Shown here: in pieces, positions 48,133-59,631 of the stretch
Position numbering within the stretch: the first letter of the stretch is position 1
How the letters are laid out: the number at the start of each line of letters is the position of its first letter
NCBI GenBank assembly: GCA_003988855.1
Contig: QYAI01000003.1
Location: 124,001-188,000, forward strand
Direction: 5' to 3'
Origin: Arachnopeziza araneosa
Lineage: Eukaryota; Ascomycota; Leotiomycetes; Helotiales; Arachnopezizaceae
Length of the DNA stretch: 64,000 nt
Position numbers and translations under genes: made by a program
Notes under the pieces: generated by a model
The model's input: the letters and a program-made list of their open reading frames with translations, nothing else
The model's database searches: none
What the model was told of the DNA's origin: nothing

Positions 48133-48967
48133 CACCGGGGGGATGAGAGAGGATATGATTGTCGGGAGAATTGAACTATGGGCGAACGTGCCGCTTAAAT
48201 ATGTAAACGTCAAAGGGCGTATTTATACCAAGTGAAGCGTTGCCCAAATATGTCTCTTGGGGTGACGCGCCTGCACTAGCGTGTTTCTCCACCTTTTTGT
48301 GGCGCTAGCTCGCTTCGGCTCTTAAGAATGAGAAAGTGAACAGGAAACAGATTTGGCCTCGTCTGGTCATCCTTCCTTCACAACCTCAATCCGTCCTCAT
48401 CCGCCGTCCCTTTTATTTACTCTCGCCCCATCCAATCTCCTTTGCGTTTGACGTCGACAGTCCTACTCATCTCAACAAATCCTCCCTTCCTCCATCTGTG
48501 CCCTGCCGAAACGAAACAGAAACACACCAATCAAGCAATCCGCACAAGAAGGCAGAATACGACACATCTGGTCGTTGACGGAGCAAAAGGTTTGAGGAAA
48601 GGTCTCTACTACTGCTGCTTTTCTCCCCAGAGGATCTCAATCAACACTTGGCGTCCTCACATTCCATCCTCCTCTCCGCCTGTTCAACCTTCTTCCTACA
48701 CAGCCCACAGATCTCTTGCAAGACCTGTCTCCTTGTCTTCAAATACATCCCCAGCTGCTGCTCTTTACCTCCATATCCGCGACATCTTCTCTTCTCAACA
48801 ATCCCCATTCAAAGCACACGCTCTCCCTGTATCCGATCATCAACACCAGCACGTTTTCTTTCGAAGACCCCCTGGTGTACGTAACGATCAATCCAAAGCT
48901 TTTTCGCGACCTCCTTCCCGACCACTTTCTACAAATTAAGTGAAGAGATTAACCCATAGGAATCAAA
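48133..48967. other. Long CT-rich leader/promoter of the KH-domain gene
   Basis: The 835 bp between divergent starts. The half next to the KH gene (about 48350-48960) is rich in C and T on the plus strand, as in long fungal 5' leaders of regulatory RNA-binding proteins. Frames here are open because of base composition and are not treated as genes. Confidence 0.45.
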
Positions 48968-50477
48968 ATGTCTGCCTCACCAACCGCAGCTCCGACACAA
49001 TCCGCCAAGCGTCCGCTTGAAGATCCATCCTCCCCTTCTCATCACAGCGATCAACCCGAAGCCAAACGCCCGGCGCTCGATAAGATTCTCAAGACAGAGA
49101 GCGACAAAACCGCGACTCTCGAAGCACCAGTTGTCAGCTCAAATGGCGATCTGAAAGGAGATACAAATGGAAACAAGTCTGAAATTAAGGATGAACAGGG
49201 AGATATTGTGGTTCCGGATGCTACGCAGTCAATTGAGACTACGACGTCTACTTCGAGAGATACATCAGCTTCAGCCCCAACCATTACCCATGATGAGAGT
49301 GGATGGCTTCACATTCGTGCTGTTATTACAAGTGCTGAGGCAGCTACAGTGATCGGTAAAGGCGGTGAAAATGTCTCTTTGACTCGGAAAATGTCTGGTG
49401 CGAAGTGCACTGTTAGCGATTACCAGAAAGGTGCTGTTGAGAGAATCCTCACAGTTAGTGGAGTGGTTGATGCAGTAGCAAAGGTTCGTCTAATAACGCA
49501 ATTTTCGAAGCCACTAACATATCGTAAGGCTTTTGGTTTGATCATCCGAACCCTCAATAATGAACCTCTTGACACCCCTTCTACTACTCAGAGCAAGACC
49601 TACCCTCTCCGTCTTCTGATACCTCATATCTTGATTGGTTCTATCATTGGTAAGGGAGGTATGAGAATTCGCGAGATTCAGGAAGCTTCCGGAGCTCGTT
49701 TAAATGCTTCTGATGGCTGCCTTCCCCTTTCCACCGAACGTTCCCTTGTTGTTCTTGGTGTTGCTGATGCAGCTCATATTGCCACATACTATGTTAGCAG
49801 CACTCTTTTTGAGCAGCTTTCAGAGAGATTCGGTGGTCCTGCAGCTTCTGCCTATGCTTCCCGTAGCGGTGGTCCCGCGGGTGTCGTTCCAGGTGGCATG
49901 CAAGTAGTTCCATATGTGCCTCAGCCAGCCGGTGGCAGTTACGGTCATCCTGATAATCGCCGCCACATGGATCGAGGTCACCATACCCCCGGCCACGGTT
50001 ACTCTCAGCCATATCAAGCTCATGGTGGACCCGGCCCGCAACAACAGCCCGCTGTTCCAATGCATTATGGCGGCTCTCCTGCTGTTGCTGGTTACGGTGG
50101 TGTTGGTCCTCAACAGCCACAGCAACCACATATGGGTGGCCCTCAAGCTCATGCTGGCCCTGCTAGTCAACCCATGCCAGGTGTGGTTCCAGGACAGCCA
50201 TTAACTCAGCAAATTTTCATTCCGAATGATATGGTCGGTGCTATTATTGGCAAGGGCGGTGCGAAAATCAACGAGATCAGACAATTAAGCGGAAGTGTGA
50301 TCAAGATCAATGAACCACAGGATAACAGCAACGAACGATTGGTTACGATTACAGGAACTGCGGAATGTAACCAGATGGCGTTGTATATGCTGTATTCTAG
50401 ACTGGGTAAGCTACCTTTCTTCCTTTTTACTTGTCCCTTACTTACATGGAATAGAAAGCGAAAAACACCGCATTTAG
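48968..50477 (+). CDS. Three-KH-domain RNA-binding protein (Rnc1/Pbp2/Hek2-like)
   Basis: Exons 48968-49483, 49529-50405 and 50455-50477 join in frame to 471 aa; the last exon encodes only the conserved ending SEKHRI. Three KH domains carry the RNA-binding GXXG loop: VIGKGGEN (about residue 125), IIGKGGMR (about 220) and IIGKGGAK (about 410). An acidic, low-complexity N-terminus precedes KH1. A Gly/Pro/Gln/His-rich linker of about 110 residues separates KH2 and KH3, as in poly(C)-binding relatives. The first intron is 45 nt, a multiple of three with no stop, so retention would insert 15 residues between KH1 and KH2. The family controls mRNA stability and localisation (Rnc1 in fission yeast, Pbp2 and Hek2 in budding yeast). 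Confidence 0.9.
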
Positions 50478-51029
50478 GCCACTTCATATGGGATCTGTGC
50501 TAGTTTTTACTTTTGCTCATTTTTCAGCGGCGTTATACATTACTAAAAGCTGGGACTGGATGGATGGTCTGGTCATGCCTCCTACAAAAACTACTTTCGA
50601 CAATTTCGGTGGTGGATGATAAGAAATCATGAATGAGATGTATGAAGTAGGTATCAACAGAGGATAGCATAATGATACATTTCAATAAGTTTGAGCTTTG
50701 CTGTGATGTTCGGTTCATTTTTGGCTAGTGAGGTAGTTTCTCATATATTTTAAGAAGAGGCTAGCTGTTGAATGCTCGATGGTACGGAGGAAAAATCCCG
50801 TCCATTATCAAAATTCAATTGATTTGATTATGATATCTGATTCCTTGGGACCTCTCTGTCTAATCAGAATATGGCAATTACATGGGCAATCCCAATAATG
50901 TGAAGCTCCAAAAAAAACACACCCCATATCCAGTCATATGCAAGACTCCTTCCGATCATCATTCCCGAAATCTATCCCATTACGCTCAAGTACCCATGAG
51001 CCGATACATATCCATGGTTAAAATCCAGC
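50478..51029. other. Intergenic between convergent genes, no gene seen
   Basis: An AT-rich 3' flank of the KH gene. No gene is supported. Confidence 0.5.
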
Positions 51030-51713
51030 TCAAAACCGGACACCGTCATGCAGTTTGTTCCTTTTCGCGAACAAGGGAAGTTCCTCCTGCTCCTCTCCGT
51101 CCTTCTCATTCCTCTCCCTCCACCTATCCAACCCCATCTCTACGCACCTCACTCTTCCTTCCAACTCCTCAAGATGCTGCTTCAGGCCCCCCAACCACCT
51201 TTCCCTCTCTCCCTCGTCCATTTCTCTCGCATCCCCCGCATTCTTCTGCCTCGCAAGGAAGATGGCCATGCAGCTATCAGCCTGGTCCATTCTCTCCAGG
51301 GCGACACTCAGCACCCTTCGCAGCCCATCGAAGCGAGTCGCTAGATCGCTGGCGTTTGTGGATATGGTGGTTATGCTGAGTTCATTGGAGAGGCTGGTGG
51401 TGGGAGTGTTGGGCTGGTGGTAGAGGATTGTTTGTAGGGTGAGGATGATGGGAGACAGGTAGGTGCTGCTCGGGTGGTCGAGGAGGTGTTGTTGGAAGCG
51501 CAAGGCTATGTCGAAGAGGGATTGCTTTTGCCTTTGTCTTTCCTTCTGTTTTCGTTTTAGAGAGGCAGGTTTGGAGTTGGTGCTGGAGTTGGAGAGAGAG
51601 GAGGACGGCGTATTGATGAAGAGTGCTGGGATTTGGGGTGGGTCTTTGTCGAGGGCGATGTGGCGGAAACGGAGGGGTAAGGGGGCGTTGAAGAGGGAAT
51701 TTGAGAGGTCCAT
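51030..51713 (-). CDS. Hypothetical protein, 227 aa, helical and charged
   Basis: A single exon of 227 codons with good internal coherence. The N-terminus MDLSNSLFNAPLPLRFRHI is followed by a Ser-rich linker, a basic segment (LKRKQKERQRQKQSLFDIA), a mid helical region (LATRFDGLRRVLSVALERM) and a C-terminal coiled-coil-like stretch (HLEELEGRVRCVEMGLDRW). No family is recognised. The composition (Leu, Arg, Glu heptad-like spacing) and a normal stop suggest a real small gene. The opposite strand is also open over the same region, which lowers certainty. Confidence 0.5.
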   Translation of the reverse strand: MDLSNSLFNAPLPLRFRHIALDKDPPQIPALFINTPSSSLSNSSTNSKPASLKRKQKERQRQKQSLFDIALRFQQHLLDHPSSTYLSPIILTLQTILYHQPNTPTTSLSNELSITTISTNASDLATRFDGLRRVLSVALERMDQADSCMAIFLARQKNAGDAREMDEGERERWLGGLKQHLEELEGRVRCVEMGLDRWRERNEKDGEEQEELPLFAKRNKLHDGVRF

Positions 51714-53264
51714 GGATTGGGTGAGTTTGGTTAAAGTTGAGGTCCCGGAAGGAATGGGTGGCTTATGTAGAAAACTGATGATGACGAAGAAGACTATTGA
51801 TGAGTTGAAAGGAGAAAGTCCATGGCATTTAATGGGATGTTGAACACTTTCTTTATGGCATCAGGAACTTAGACTTACAACAGTTGTCCAGGCTTCTCTC
51901 TTCTAGACTTTAGATTCTTACGTGGACAAACTTTGAACTACTTTGAGCGCTGGTATAAAGAGTGTTCAACTGAGAGAGAAGGTTCGGAATAGAGTGGAGC
52001 TGAGAAACGCTTGCATCATAAAGATGTTGAGACTCTCTGCCACGGTAGCGTTAGGAAATGAATATCAACATTTTGATAGCTCTCCATCTTCTCGTATAAG
52101 AGGTGCAATACCGAGGGCAAGCTTCTAGCTGGACGATGTTCTAGATAAATAGAGCGTGAAAAGGCAGTTCCATTCTCCCGAGTTGTTCAACCTTGAAGCA
52201 GCATAGGCATCACGTGAAGTGGCTCTCCATCTTTCTTTGACTCCTAGAGCGGGTTGAATGAAGCAAATATGCTTCACCATTGAACTCCTTTCAGTGTTTC
52301 TAAAAAGGATATTCCATCTTCTGTTCAGCCGCAACACTTGTGCAGCTGCCAGAAACTCTGACCAGACAGAAGCTTGTCATGTTCTATGAGCAGCCCAACA
52401 ACAGGCTGAAGCCATCATCGGACGAGAAGATGCCTCAAACAATGCTGCATATGCGTGAACTGCTATGGCATATCCCTCTCGCTTCTGCATGGAAGAGAGG
52501 CGCAAACCCAGAAACTTCAGGCTGAGCAAAGGAAAAGAGTGCAATTGGAAAGAAAGATTTGTTGCACATCGTAGTGACCGCCGAGACTCTAGTTAGTAGT
52601 CTGAGCGGCCAAGACTGTTGGAATGTTTCCATTGTCTGGAACGCCGTCGCTGCTGACTCATTGCTGTGGCGGCTATTGTGGCTTGAGTGGCGGGCTGTGG
52701 CGTTTCGGTCCCGAACTCGTCTCCGAGCTCCGTCTGGCTGATCGGGTCACCTCTCTTCTCTCCTTGAGAAAGTCTCGTCAACTTTCACAGAAATACTCTC
52801 GGCTCCGACAAGCAACCTTTTCAAAAGTCTGTCTGACTCATTAAGCGCCGTCTTGCAATTGATTGCGACGATGGGTGACGGGGATTAGCCACATGCCGTC
52901 GACGAGAGCCATTCATGTGGTGGGCACCTCGATTGACAAGTACGCGCGGCTGCTCGAGGCCTCCACTCGGGAAGCGTTCAGCTGCTTTTACTTCCAAACC
53001 TTTCCTCTCTGTTCGATGATGTGCGTAGGCTTTGATATCTGATCGTGATTGCTCATTTGTCGGTGGAAACTACCTTCCGAGTGGGTGCGTGGTTCTCTTG
53101 TTACCTGCCGAGCCTGATAGTTGGAGGGTTATATAGCTGCCTACTTTCCTCCTGATCTCTCCCTCTTCTCCTTCATCATTACATCACTTCATCACTTCAG
53201 TATTACATACTTCCCTCAAACATTCATACACACATATATACATACCTACGTACATACATCAATC
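51714..53264. other. Promoter side of the Hsp20 gene, no gene seen
   Basis: Several short frames without support. A TATA-like TATATAG lies near 53143, about 120 bp before the Hsp20 ATG, followed by a CT-rich leader. I looked for perfect nGAAnnTTCnnGAA heat-shock elements and found none. Confidence 0.45.
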
Positions 53265-54254
53265 ATGGCAGAATTCAACCATTATCAACAAGTTCCATGG
53301 TATACTCCACCCTTTAACATGCAACCAAACGGAGAAGGCGTCGACCACGCATTTGAACATACTTTCGGGGTTTTTGGTCCCCCACCACTTTCAGGCCACT
53401 CGCATCCATTTGGATGGCAAGGACCACCTGGGTATGGCGCTTGGGGAGGAAGAGGTAGGGGTGGTCCAGGAGGTATGGGAGGCAGAGGCCGTCACTGTCG
53501 TCGTGGTCGAGAGCGAGGACCACCTGGCGAAGAACCAGAACACAACCGATCTCGCACTGCTTCACCAGCCGGTGAACACGCCGAAGGTGAGGCGGCCACG
53601 TCGGGTAACGAAGATCGTGAGCGCCGAGGTCCGTTTGGCCGACGTGGAGGAGGACACCATGGACATCATGCACACGGTAGGCAAGGAGGGCGAGGACCTT
53701 GGGGTCGTCGAGGCCCTCCGCCATTTGGACCCGGAGCTTTTGACCTCTCCGGCTTGATGGCATCTTTAAATGCCCATCCCGCCGTTGCTGGACATCCTTG
53801 GGCTCAAATGTTCAGACAGTTCGCTGAACAAGCCGGTGTCATCAACCGAGATGCTCAAGACTCGGGTGAGACCGCTGTTGATGGCGAGGAGGAGAACAGT
53901 TTCACTCCCCCTGTCGATGTCTTCAGTACCGAGACTGCCTACATCTTACACATTGCTCTCCCAGGCGCGAAGAAAGAAGACGTTGGAGTCAACTGGGACT
54001 CGGACAAGGGAGAGCTGAACATTGCTGGAGTCGTCTATCGCAAGGGCGACGAGGAGTTCCTCAAGACTCTTACACAGAGCGAGCGCAAAGTTGGCGTTTT
54101 CGAACGTTCAGTCAAGCTCCCACCTGGAATTGAGGAGAAAGAAGAGGTTGATGGCGACAATATCAATGCAAAACTGGAGGATGGTGTCTTGACAGTCACA
54201 GTTCCTAAGGTAGAGAAGGATTGGACTGAGGTCAAGAGAGTTGATATTCAGTAG
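53265..54254 (+). CDS. Small heat-shock protein (Hsp20/alpha-crystallin), Hsp30-like
   Basis: A single exon of 329 aa from MAEFNHYQQVPW; upstream in-frame codons lie in the CT-rich leader and lack a better start. The alpha-crystallin domain spans about residues 210-325 (SFTPPVDVFSTETAYILHIA, PGAKKEDVGVNWD, KVGVFERSVKLPPGI, INAKLEDGVLTVTVPK). These are ATP-independent holdases that bind unfolding proteins. The N-terminal 200 residues are exceptionally rich in Gly, Arg, His and Pro (GGRGRGGPGGMGGRGR; HHGHHAHGR), longer than the usual Hsp20 N-terminus, and resemble RGG-type low-complexity regions. No signal peptide. Heat induction is likely but not shown by a clear element. Confidence 0.9.
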   Translation: MAEFNHYQQVPWYTPPFNMQPNGEGVDHAFEHTFGVFGPPPLSGHSHPFGWQGPPGYGAWGGRGRGGPGGMGGRGRHCRRGRERGPPGEEPEHNRSRTASPAGEHAEGEAATSGNEDRERRGPFGRRGGGHHGHHAHGRQGGRGPWGRRGPPPFGPGAFDLSGLMASLNAHPAVAGHPWAQMFRQFAEQAGVINRDAQDSGETAVDGEEENSFTPPVDVFSTETAYILHIALPGAKKEDVGVNWDSDKGELNIAGVVYRKGDEEFLKTLTQSERKVGVFERSVKLPPGIEEKEEVDGDNINAKLEDGVLTVTVPKVEKDWTEVKRVDIQ

Positions 54255-54792
54255 GCGTAAGCTAGAATACAGGGGTTGGCGTTTGTCTTGAACTAGGTTT
54301 CTTTGGGGTGGATTTCATAATATGATAGTGTATTAAGATAATGACCTACATGGTCTTGAAATTAAATAAAAAAATGCCATCTGGCAATATCAAAAACTTG
54401 TTCCGCATGCAAAATGTGACATGTGAAAGTAAACAAAGTCCCTACCTGTTACTCCCTGGCGTTTCGCCACCGAAGGTTCAATGTGGCTGTGCAAGGTGTG
54501 GCGCTCATATTCGGTTATCCAATCATACTAGAGGTTGCCTATCCGACCACTTCATTTGATTTATTTTCCTCCCTTCACCACCTTCTTCTTTAGACTCTGG
54601 TTTACCCTCTCTGATCATCCTCAAGAGTCCGGTCGCAAAATCGCTTTGCGCATGTATCTGTCAAATCATCCCGGCGACTGCAAACGATAAAGCTGTGTTT
54701 ACGATCCGCCAAGGGATAGACGTCATTCAACCTCAACAGCCTCAGCGACGACAACTCTACGAACTCGTTGGATCAACAACCCGCAACAAAAC
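54255..54792. other. Intergenic, no gene seen
   Basis: The 3' flank of Hsp20 and the promoter of the Src1-like gene. No gene is supported. Confidence 0.5.
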
Positions 54793-56981
54793 ATGTCTGA
54801 CACCGATTCGCTCGACTACCTGCAACCGGGCTTTGAGCCCAGCAGCCTCACCATGCGCCACCTTCGCTCCATTCTGATATCGCATGACATCAAATACCCC
54901 TCCAACGCGAAGAAAGCGGATCTCATCGAGATCTTTACAGATCAGGTATTACCTCAGAGTAAGAAGATCTTGAACGCACGCGAGAGAGCGAGGAGAACCA
55001 GCAAAGGGATTACAAATGCGAGCGATGAGGAAGACGAAGCAATGCCTCCTCCACCAACACCGAAAGCAAGAGTTTCTTCTGGAAGGAAAACCAAGACCCC
55101 GAGTCGAGCGAGTAGTCGAACTTTGCAGGTCGAAGAAAGTGAGGAAGATAGTATCCCGGCTGTGACAAGAAGTCCAACAAAGAGAGCATCCAACAAACAC
55201 GCGCGGATCAGTGATACCGAATCCGCGGAAGGAGTTGTGAAATCTGTGCGGAAGTCGAGAAAATCTGCGCCACCTCCTACCCCAGCTCTTGTCCCCGATT
55301 CGGAGCCTAAGATTAAAACCGAAGAGCTTGATCGTCCTAAAGACAACCGGAGGGATAGCAATTTCACATATGACAATCCATTCCAATCTGGCAGTTCCCC
55401 ACCGCCTTCAAACGAGCGAAAACGAAAGTCTCTAGTTACTCCAGCAGCTAAAGAAAGACGGAGAGTAACTTCAACAACAAGGAGGAAGACAGAGACACCA
55501 GAGGAAGATGGGATTCACCTACCTTCATCTGCAACCTTTGAAGTCCCAGTTAGTGCTCTCAATGGCTTGACGAGCTTTGATGATAACGGTGTTGAAGCTG
55601 GAGAGACATTTACTCCTGAAGCTCAACTTGAGTTAGTTCGTGAACGTTCTCAAAAGGGAGTTTCTGCTTTGGGACCTTTGAGGCCTAGACCTACAGCAAG
55701 AAGAGGTGTCAGCGCGAAGGGTCCGCTGTGGATTGCTGCTCTTACAGTCCTCGGAGCATACGCAGCTTGGTATCGACAAGAACAAGTTGCTGTAGGATAC
55801 TGTGGAGTTGGACGAGAAGCGACTGCAGTTTGGCCTGCAAATACTGAAATTCCAGAATGGCTTAGAGTCTTGGCTGAACCGCAATGCGAAATATGTCCTC
55901 CACATGCATACTGCTCTGAAAATATGCAGACAGTCTGTGAAACTGATTTTGTCTTGAAACCGCATCCCTTTTCTGTCTTTGGTGTAGTTCCACTTGCGCC
56001 TACTTGCGAACCAGATGGCGAGAAAGTTCGAAGAGTCAAGGCAGTTGCAGATAGAGCAGTTGAAGAGCTTAGAGAAAGGAGAGCAAAGTTTGAATGCGGT
56101 GAATTGGTGGATGAGAAGGGAATTCCAGACCCAATGGTTGAGATTGATGCGGAGCAGTTGAAGAAAGAGGTTAGCAAGAAGAGAAGTAAGCGCATGAGTG
56201 AGGTTGAATTCGAGGAATTATGGGCCGGTGCGATGGGTGAAATTCAGGGAAGAGATGAAGTCGTGAGCGTGGGTGATAGGTAAGCTCTCTTCTTTCGTTA
56301 CCCAAGCATGCAATCACTTTCCTTTCCAAAAATACAAAACCCAAAAAAATTAACACCAGTACTAATCAGGTTCCTCGTCCCTCCAATAGAGCAAACCACC
56401 GAATCCTCCTCACAAGCACCTCTCTCGCCCGACTCCCCCTCTCCTGCGCCCTCAGACGATCCGTCCGAAACACAGTGGCAGCATATCGTCTCACGCTTAG
56501 TTTTCTAGCCATCTTTCTTTCTCTCGCCACCTATACCCGCCAACAACTCACTTCGCGAGCCAAAATGAACGCTCAAGTCCCTCAACTAGTGAGTCTAACG
56601 CTAGACCGACTCGCCACGCAAGCGTCTCTACATGCAGAGGACAGGGAGATAGAGAGGTACATCTCTATCGGACAGCTAAGAGATGATGTCTTAAGAGATG
56701 AGCATAGTATTTCCAAACGGGAAAAATTGTGGCAAAGAGTGAGACAGATTGTCGAGATGAATGCCAATATTCGCTCTTCGCAACGGGAGGATAGAAATGG
56801 TGAGGTCTCTAGGGTGTGGGAGTGGATTGGAGCCGTAGGGGAGATTGAAGGAAGAAAGAGGAAGAGTGGAAGGGTGAGTTGGTATAGCGGGGAGGGAGAG
56901 ATGTCTAGTCCAGTTAGCGGTAGTGATGCCGGCCCTGAGATGATTCAGAGTAAATGGGCTGAAGGAAGACCGATTTATTAA
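54793..56981 (+). CDS. Src1/Heh1-type inner nuclear membrane protein (LEM/HeH, Man1-Src1p C-terminal domain)
   Basis: Exons 54793-56279 and 56390-56981 join in frame to 692 aa; the intron is 110 nt. The N-terminal HeH/LEM-like helix-extension-helix lies at about residues 10-55 (LTMRHLRSILISHDIKYP, KKADLIEIFTDQVLP). A long basic, Ser/Pro-rich nucleoplasmic linker with NLS-like clusters follows (NERKRKS, KERRRVTSTTRRK). The first TM is near GPLWIAALTVLGAYAAW. The lumenal domain has conserved Cys (CEICPPHAYCSENMQTVC). The second TM (LTLSFLAIFLSLATY) and a winged-helix-like Man1-Src1p C-terminal domain (YISIGQLRDDVLRDE, EVSRVWEWIGAVGEI) complete the architecture. Relatives tether chromatin and rDNA to the nuclear envelope and act in nuclear pore quality control. 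Confidence 0.9.
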
Positions 56982-57879
56982 TTCTTCATAGTCATGATAA
57001 GGATTTCTTTTGTTCGTGGGTGGTCTCTTGCTGGTAATGGGGTTAGGATGCGTTATTGATACCTGGTCTATGCATTGAGATTATGATGCGTTATGTAGTA
57101 AATTCTAATTCGATTATGATTGACTCGTCTGTACGAATGTGATTTCCATTTCTCCTCTAGTCTCTAGGTGTACACAGATCCCCATGAGCCGGCAGAGCTA
57201 CAAGCAGCGCCTCCAGCACCGAGAGCAGGGGCAAGCAGAACGGGGAGACTCTGCTACTGGCGAACGAGTCGCTCCCACCATCAGTGCCCATCCCGTCCAA
57301 AGGTAAGATCATATCAAGTCCAGCGTCCAAAAGACTGGATGCGACACTCAAAACACATTTCCCAACAGCTCACGTTAACCCTCGCCATCGACATTCAAAT
57401 GGGATTTTTCCCTCTCTATAAACGAAAGTCCGTTTCCACTTTCACGGAAGATCTGCCATAGATTGATCTCTTCCTGAAGGTCAGAGCCTTGCGGCAGGGA
57501 GGTCTGCTCATCAGGCCAGTGAATCGATCGTGATGCTCTTGGTTGTGGATTCTGATCTCGATGGCCAAGGACCCCTTTTGCTCCTTTTTCTCGGGCGTGA
57601 GAGTATTCATCAAGTTGGCCCTTTTAAATGTTCATGGTGTGTTTCTGGCAAGAGAATAGTTGCTAAAGGAGAGTGTCAAACTTGGTCGAGATGGGACCTA
57701 AATCTAAAGAGGATGAAAGAGAAAGCTCAAAGTAAGGATGGAGCAGAGTATCACAAATACACACCAGTAATATGAGGATAGCTTGCAATCTATTGTCGTA
57801 CGGGATCCATCTATCTAGGATATAACCTAACGCCAATCTATCGGCTTTTCTTCCCACCATTGCTCCGTCAACCAAAATT
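56982..57879. other. Intergenic between convergent genes, no gene seen
   Basis: About 900 bp with only short unsupported frames. Confidence 0.5.
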
Positions 57880-59631
57880 TCAGGCCGGTCCAAAAACATC
57901 CTTTACAGCAGCCCCAAATCGCTCAATAGCCAATGTCATATTATCAAAGCTGGCAGCCGCAAACGTAGCTCTGAAGAACATGTCTGTGGGATGGAAACCT
58001 GTCCTCTCAGCCGTGAACCAGGAGCCTTTACTCACGAGTACCTTTTTCTCCGTAGCGGCGATGAAAAGGTCTTCTTCGATCTCGGCGATGGTTTTGGTTT
58101 TGGCAGATGGATGGGCGTGCCAGTCAATTTTCATCCAGAGCTGATCGTGTTAGTAGAGCTGAGGAATGAAAGGGTAGAATAGAAGACTTACAAACATGCC
58201 TGCCATTGGAGGATTCCAGGATACGATGCTTTTAGGCAGATATTTCTCGCAGGCTGTTAGGATAATGTCTCGTCTATGAGTGTACTCCATTCGTAAGTGG
58301 ATCAGCCATTTGAAGTATCCATCGTGGCCCCATTCTTCATCGAGCATTTTGAACAGAATTAATTGAGAGATGCCACTTGGGTTTTGGACGGTACATTCAT
58401 TTGCACGAACGAAGCGCTCGACAATTTGTTCAGAAGCGGTGATCCAACCAGTTCGTGTACCTGGTGCAATGACTTTTGAAAAAGAGTCCAACCGCATAAC
58501 TCGACCATCCATATCCATAGAGAGGAAGGTTGGGACCAGAGATCTAAGGAATTCCTCGGTGGTAGCTGGAGGTGGGACGCTGGGCGAATTGGGGCCAGTA
58601 TATGGTTGCATTTGAAGGAAATAGTAAGGTTCATCTTCTAATATATAAATGTCATGTTTTTGACAGACCTTATAGATTGCTTTCCGGCGTTCGAAACCTT
58701 GAGTTGCGCCAGTTGGGTTTTGACCCGACGGAACTGTGTAGAGAATGAACGGCTTGCGAGCACCTCTTGCCGTTACATCCCAATTGGATAAAACATGGTC
58801 AATATCTTCAGGAAGTATACCCTCATCGTCAACTTTGATACCGCAGAATTTGACGCCAAGAGGTAAGGCAGTCTCTACAGCAGAGGCAAAAGTGTATTCT
58901 TCAGAAAGAACATAATCTCCTCTGGCGCAGAACATGCGAAATGCATGATCGAGAGCCGAGGTACTTCCAACTGTAAGGGCGCAATTCCAATCTGCATATG
59001 GAGGATTGCACACAATCTCAGTATGCTCAGTCACCCAACGAACCAGCTGTGCGGAACCAGTCCCTAAGCCGTAGTTGAGCGCGATTGATAGATCATATAC
59101 GCTGTCGCCATCCAAAGCATCATATTTTCCAGCTGTCAGAAGTGTTCCCGATTCTTTTGTTTCCTTCTCTGTGAAGTGGGGTGGTTTTGGTATCTTCACG
59201 CTTATCTCTCCAATTGGGAAGTTTTCAGCAAGTGGCAGACCGCCTCCCAGAGAGATAATGCCAGGAACCTTGAGGTATTTTGCAGCTGCTTTCAAGCTCG
59301 AAGGTTGTCGTCCTTTACTCTCAATGCTTAAGTAGTCTACTACAGTTAGAGGTGAAACAAAGGTGGGGTCGCTGAACTCACGATCCCATCGTTTCGCCTT
59401 TGGCTTGCTAGTTGGCTGCGAGTATGAGTTCAAGTCCTATGCGCAATGGGTTTGACTTACAGAACCCTTGAAAAAGTCACTGGTTGTATATGCTGCGGTT
59501 CCTGCGATCAGCTTTCCTGCTTTCAGTCTTCTAGCAGAGACTCCTTTTACGGTCAATGGATCTGGAATGGCAATGGCAATAGCCTCTGTGTCAGTGACGG
59601 CCTCAATTCCAATTGCTGAAGGGGGAGCCAT
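57880..59631 (-). CDS. Aromatic/2-aminoadipate aminotransferase (Aro8-like)
   Basis: Exons 59631-59461, 59415-58192 and 58140-57880 join in frame to 551 aa, all junctions in phase 0 with GTAAGT donors. The fold type I PLP enzyme shows PGIISLGGGLP, LTVGSTSALDHAFRMF, TVPSGQNPTG, ILEDEPYYFLQ and the Schiff-base lysine in RLDSFSKVIAPGTRTGW (about residue 370), then MFLWMKIDW after the second intron. Family members transaminate Tyr, Phe, Trp, kynurenine or 2-aminoadipate in aromatic amino-acid and lysine metabolism. The N-terminal 55 residues are less conserved and carry no clear targeting signal. ARO8-type and ARO9-type cannot be separated by eye. Confidence 0.9.

Noticed and set aside
48336..48943. 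Overlapping plus-strand frames upstream of the KH gene
   Set aside because: CT-rich leader composition keeps frames open; no motifs, and the KH start at 48968 is clear.
51463..51843. Plus-strand frame opposite the 227-aa hypothetical gene
   Set aside because: The minus-strand protein has better helical coherence and a natural start; at most one of the two is real.
52780..52990. Heat-shock elements upstream of Hsp20
   Set aside because: TTCACAGAA and GAAGCGTTC have three bases between half-sites, not the required two.
53314..53763. Minus-strand frame over the Hsp20 N-terminal region
   Set aside because: Antisense of Gly/Arg-rich coding sequence, no independent support.
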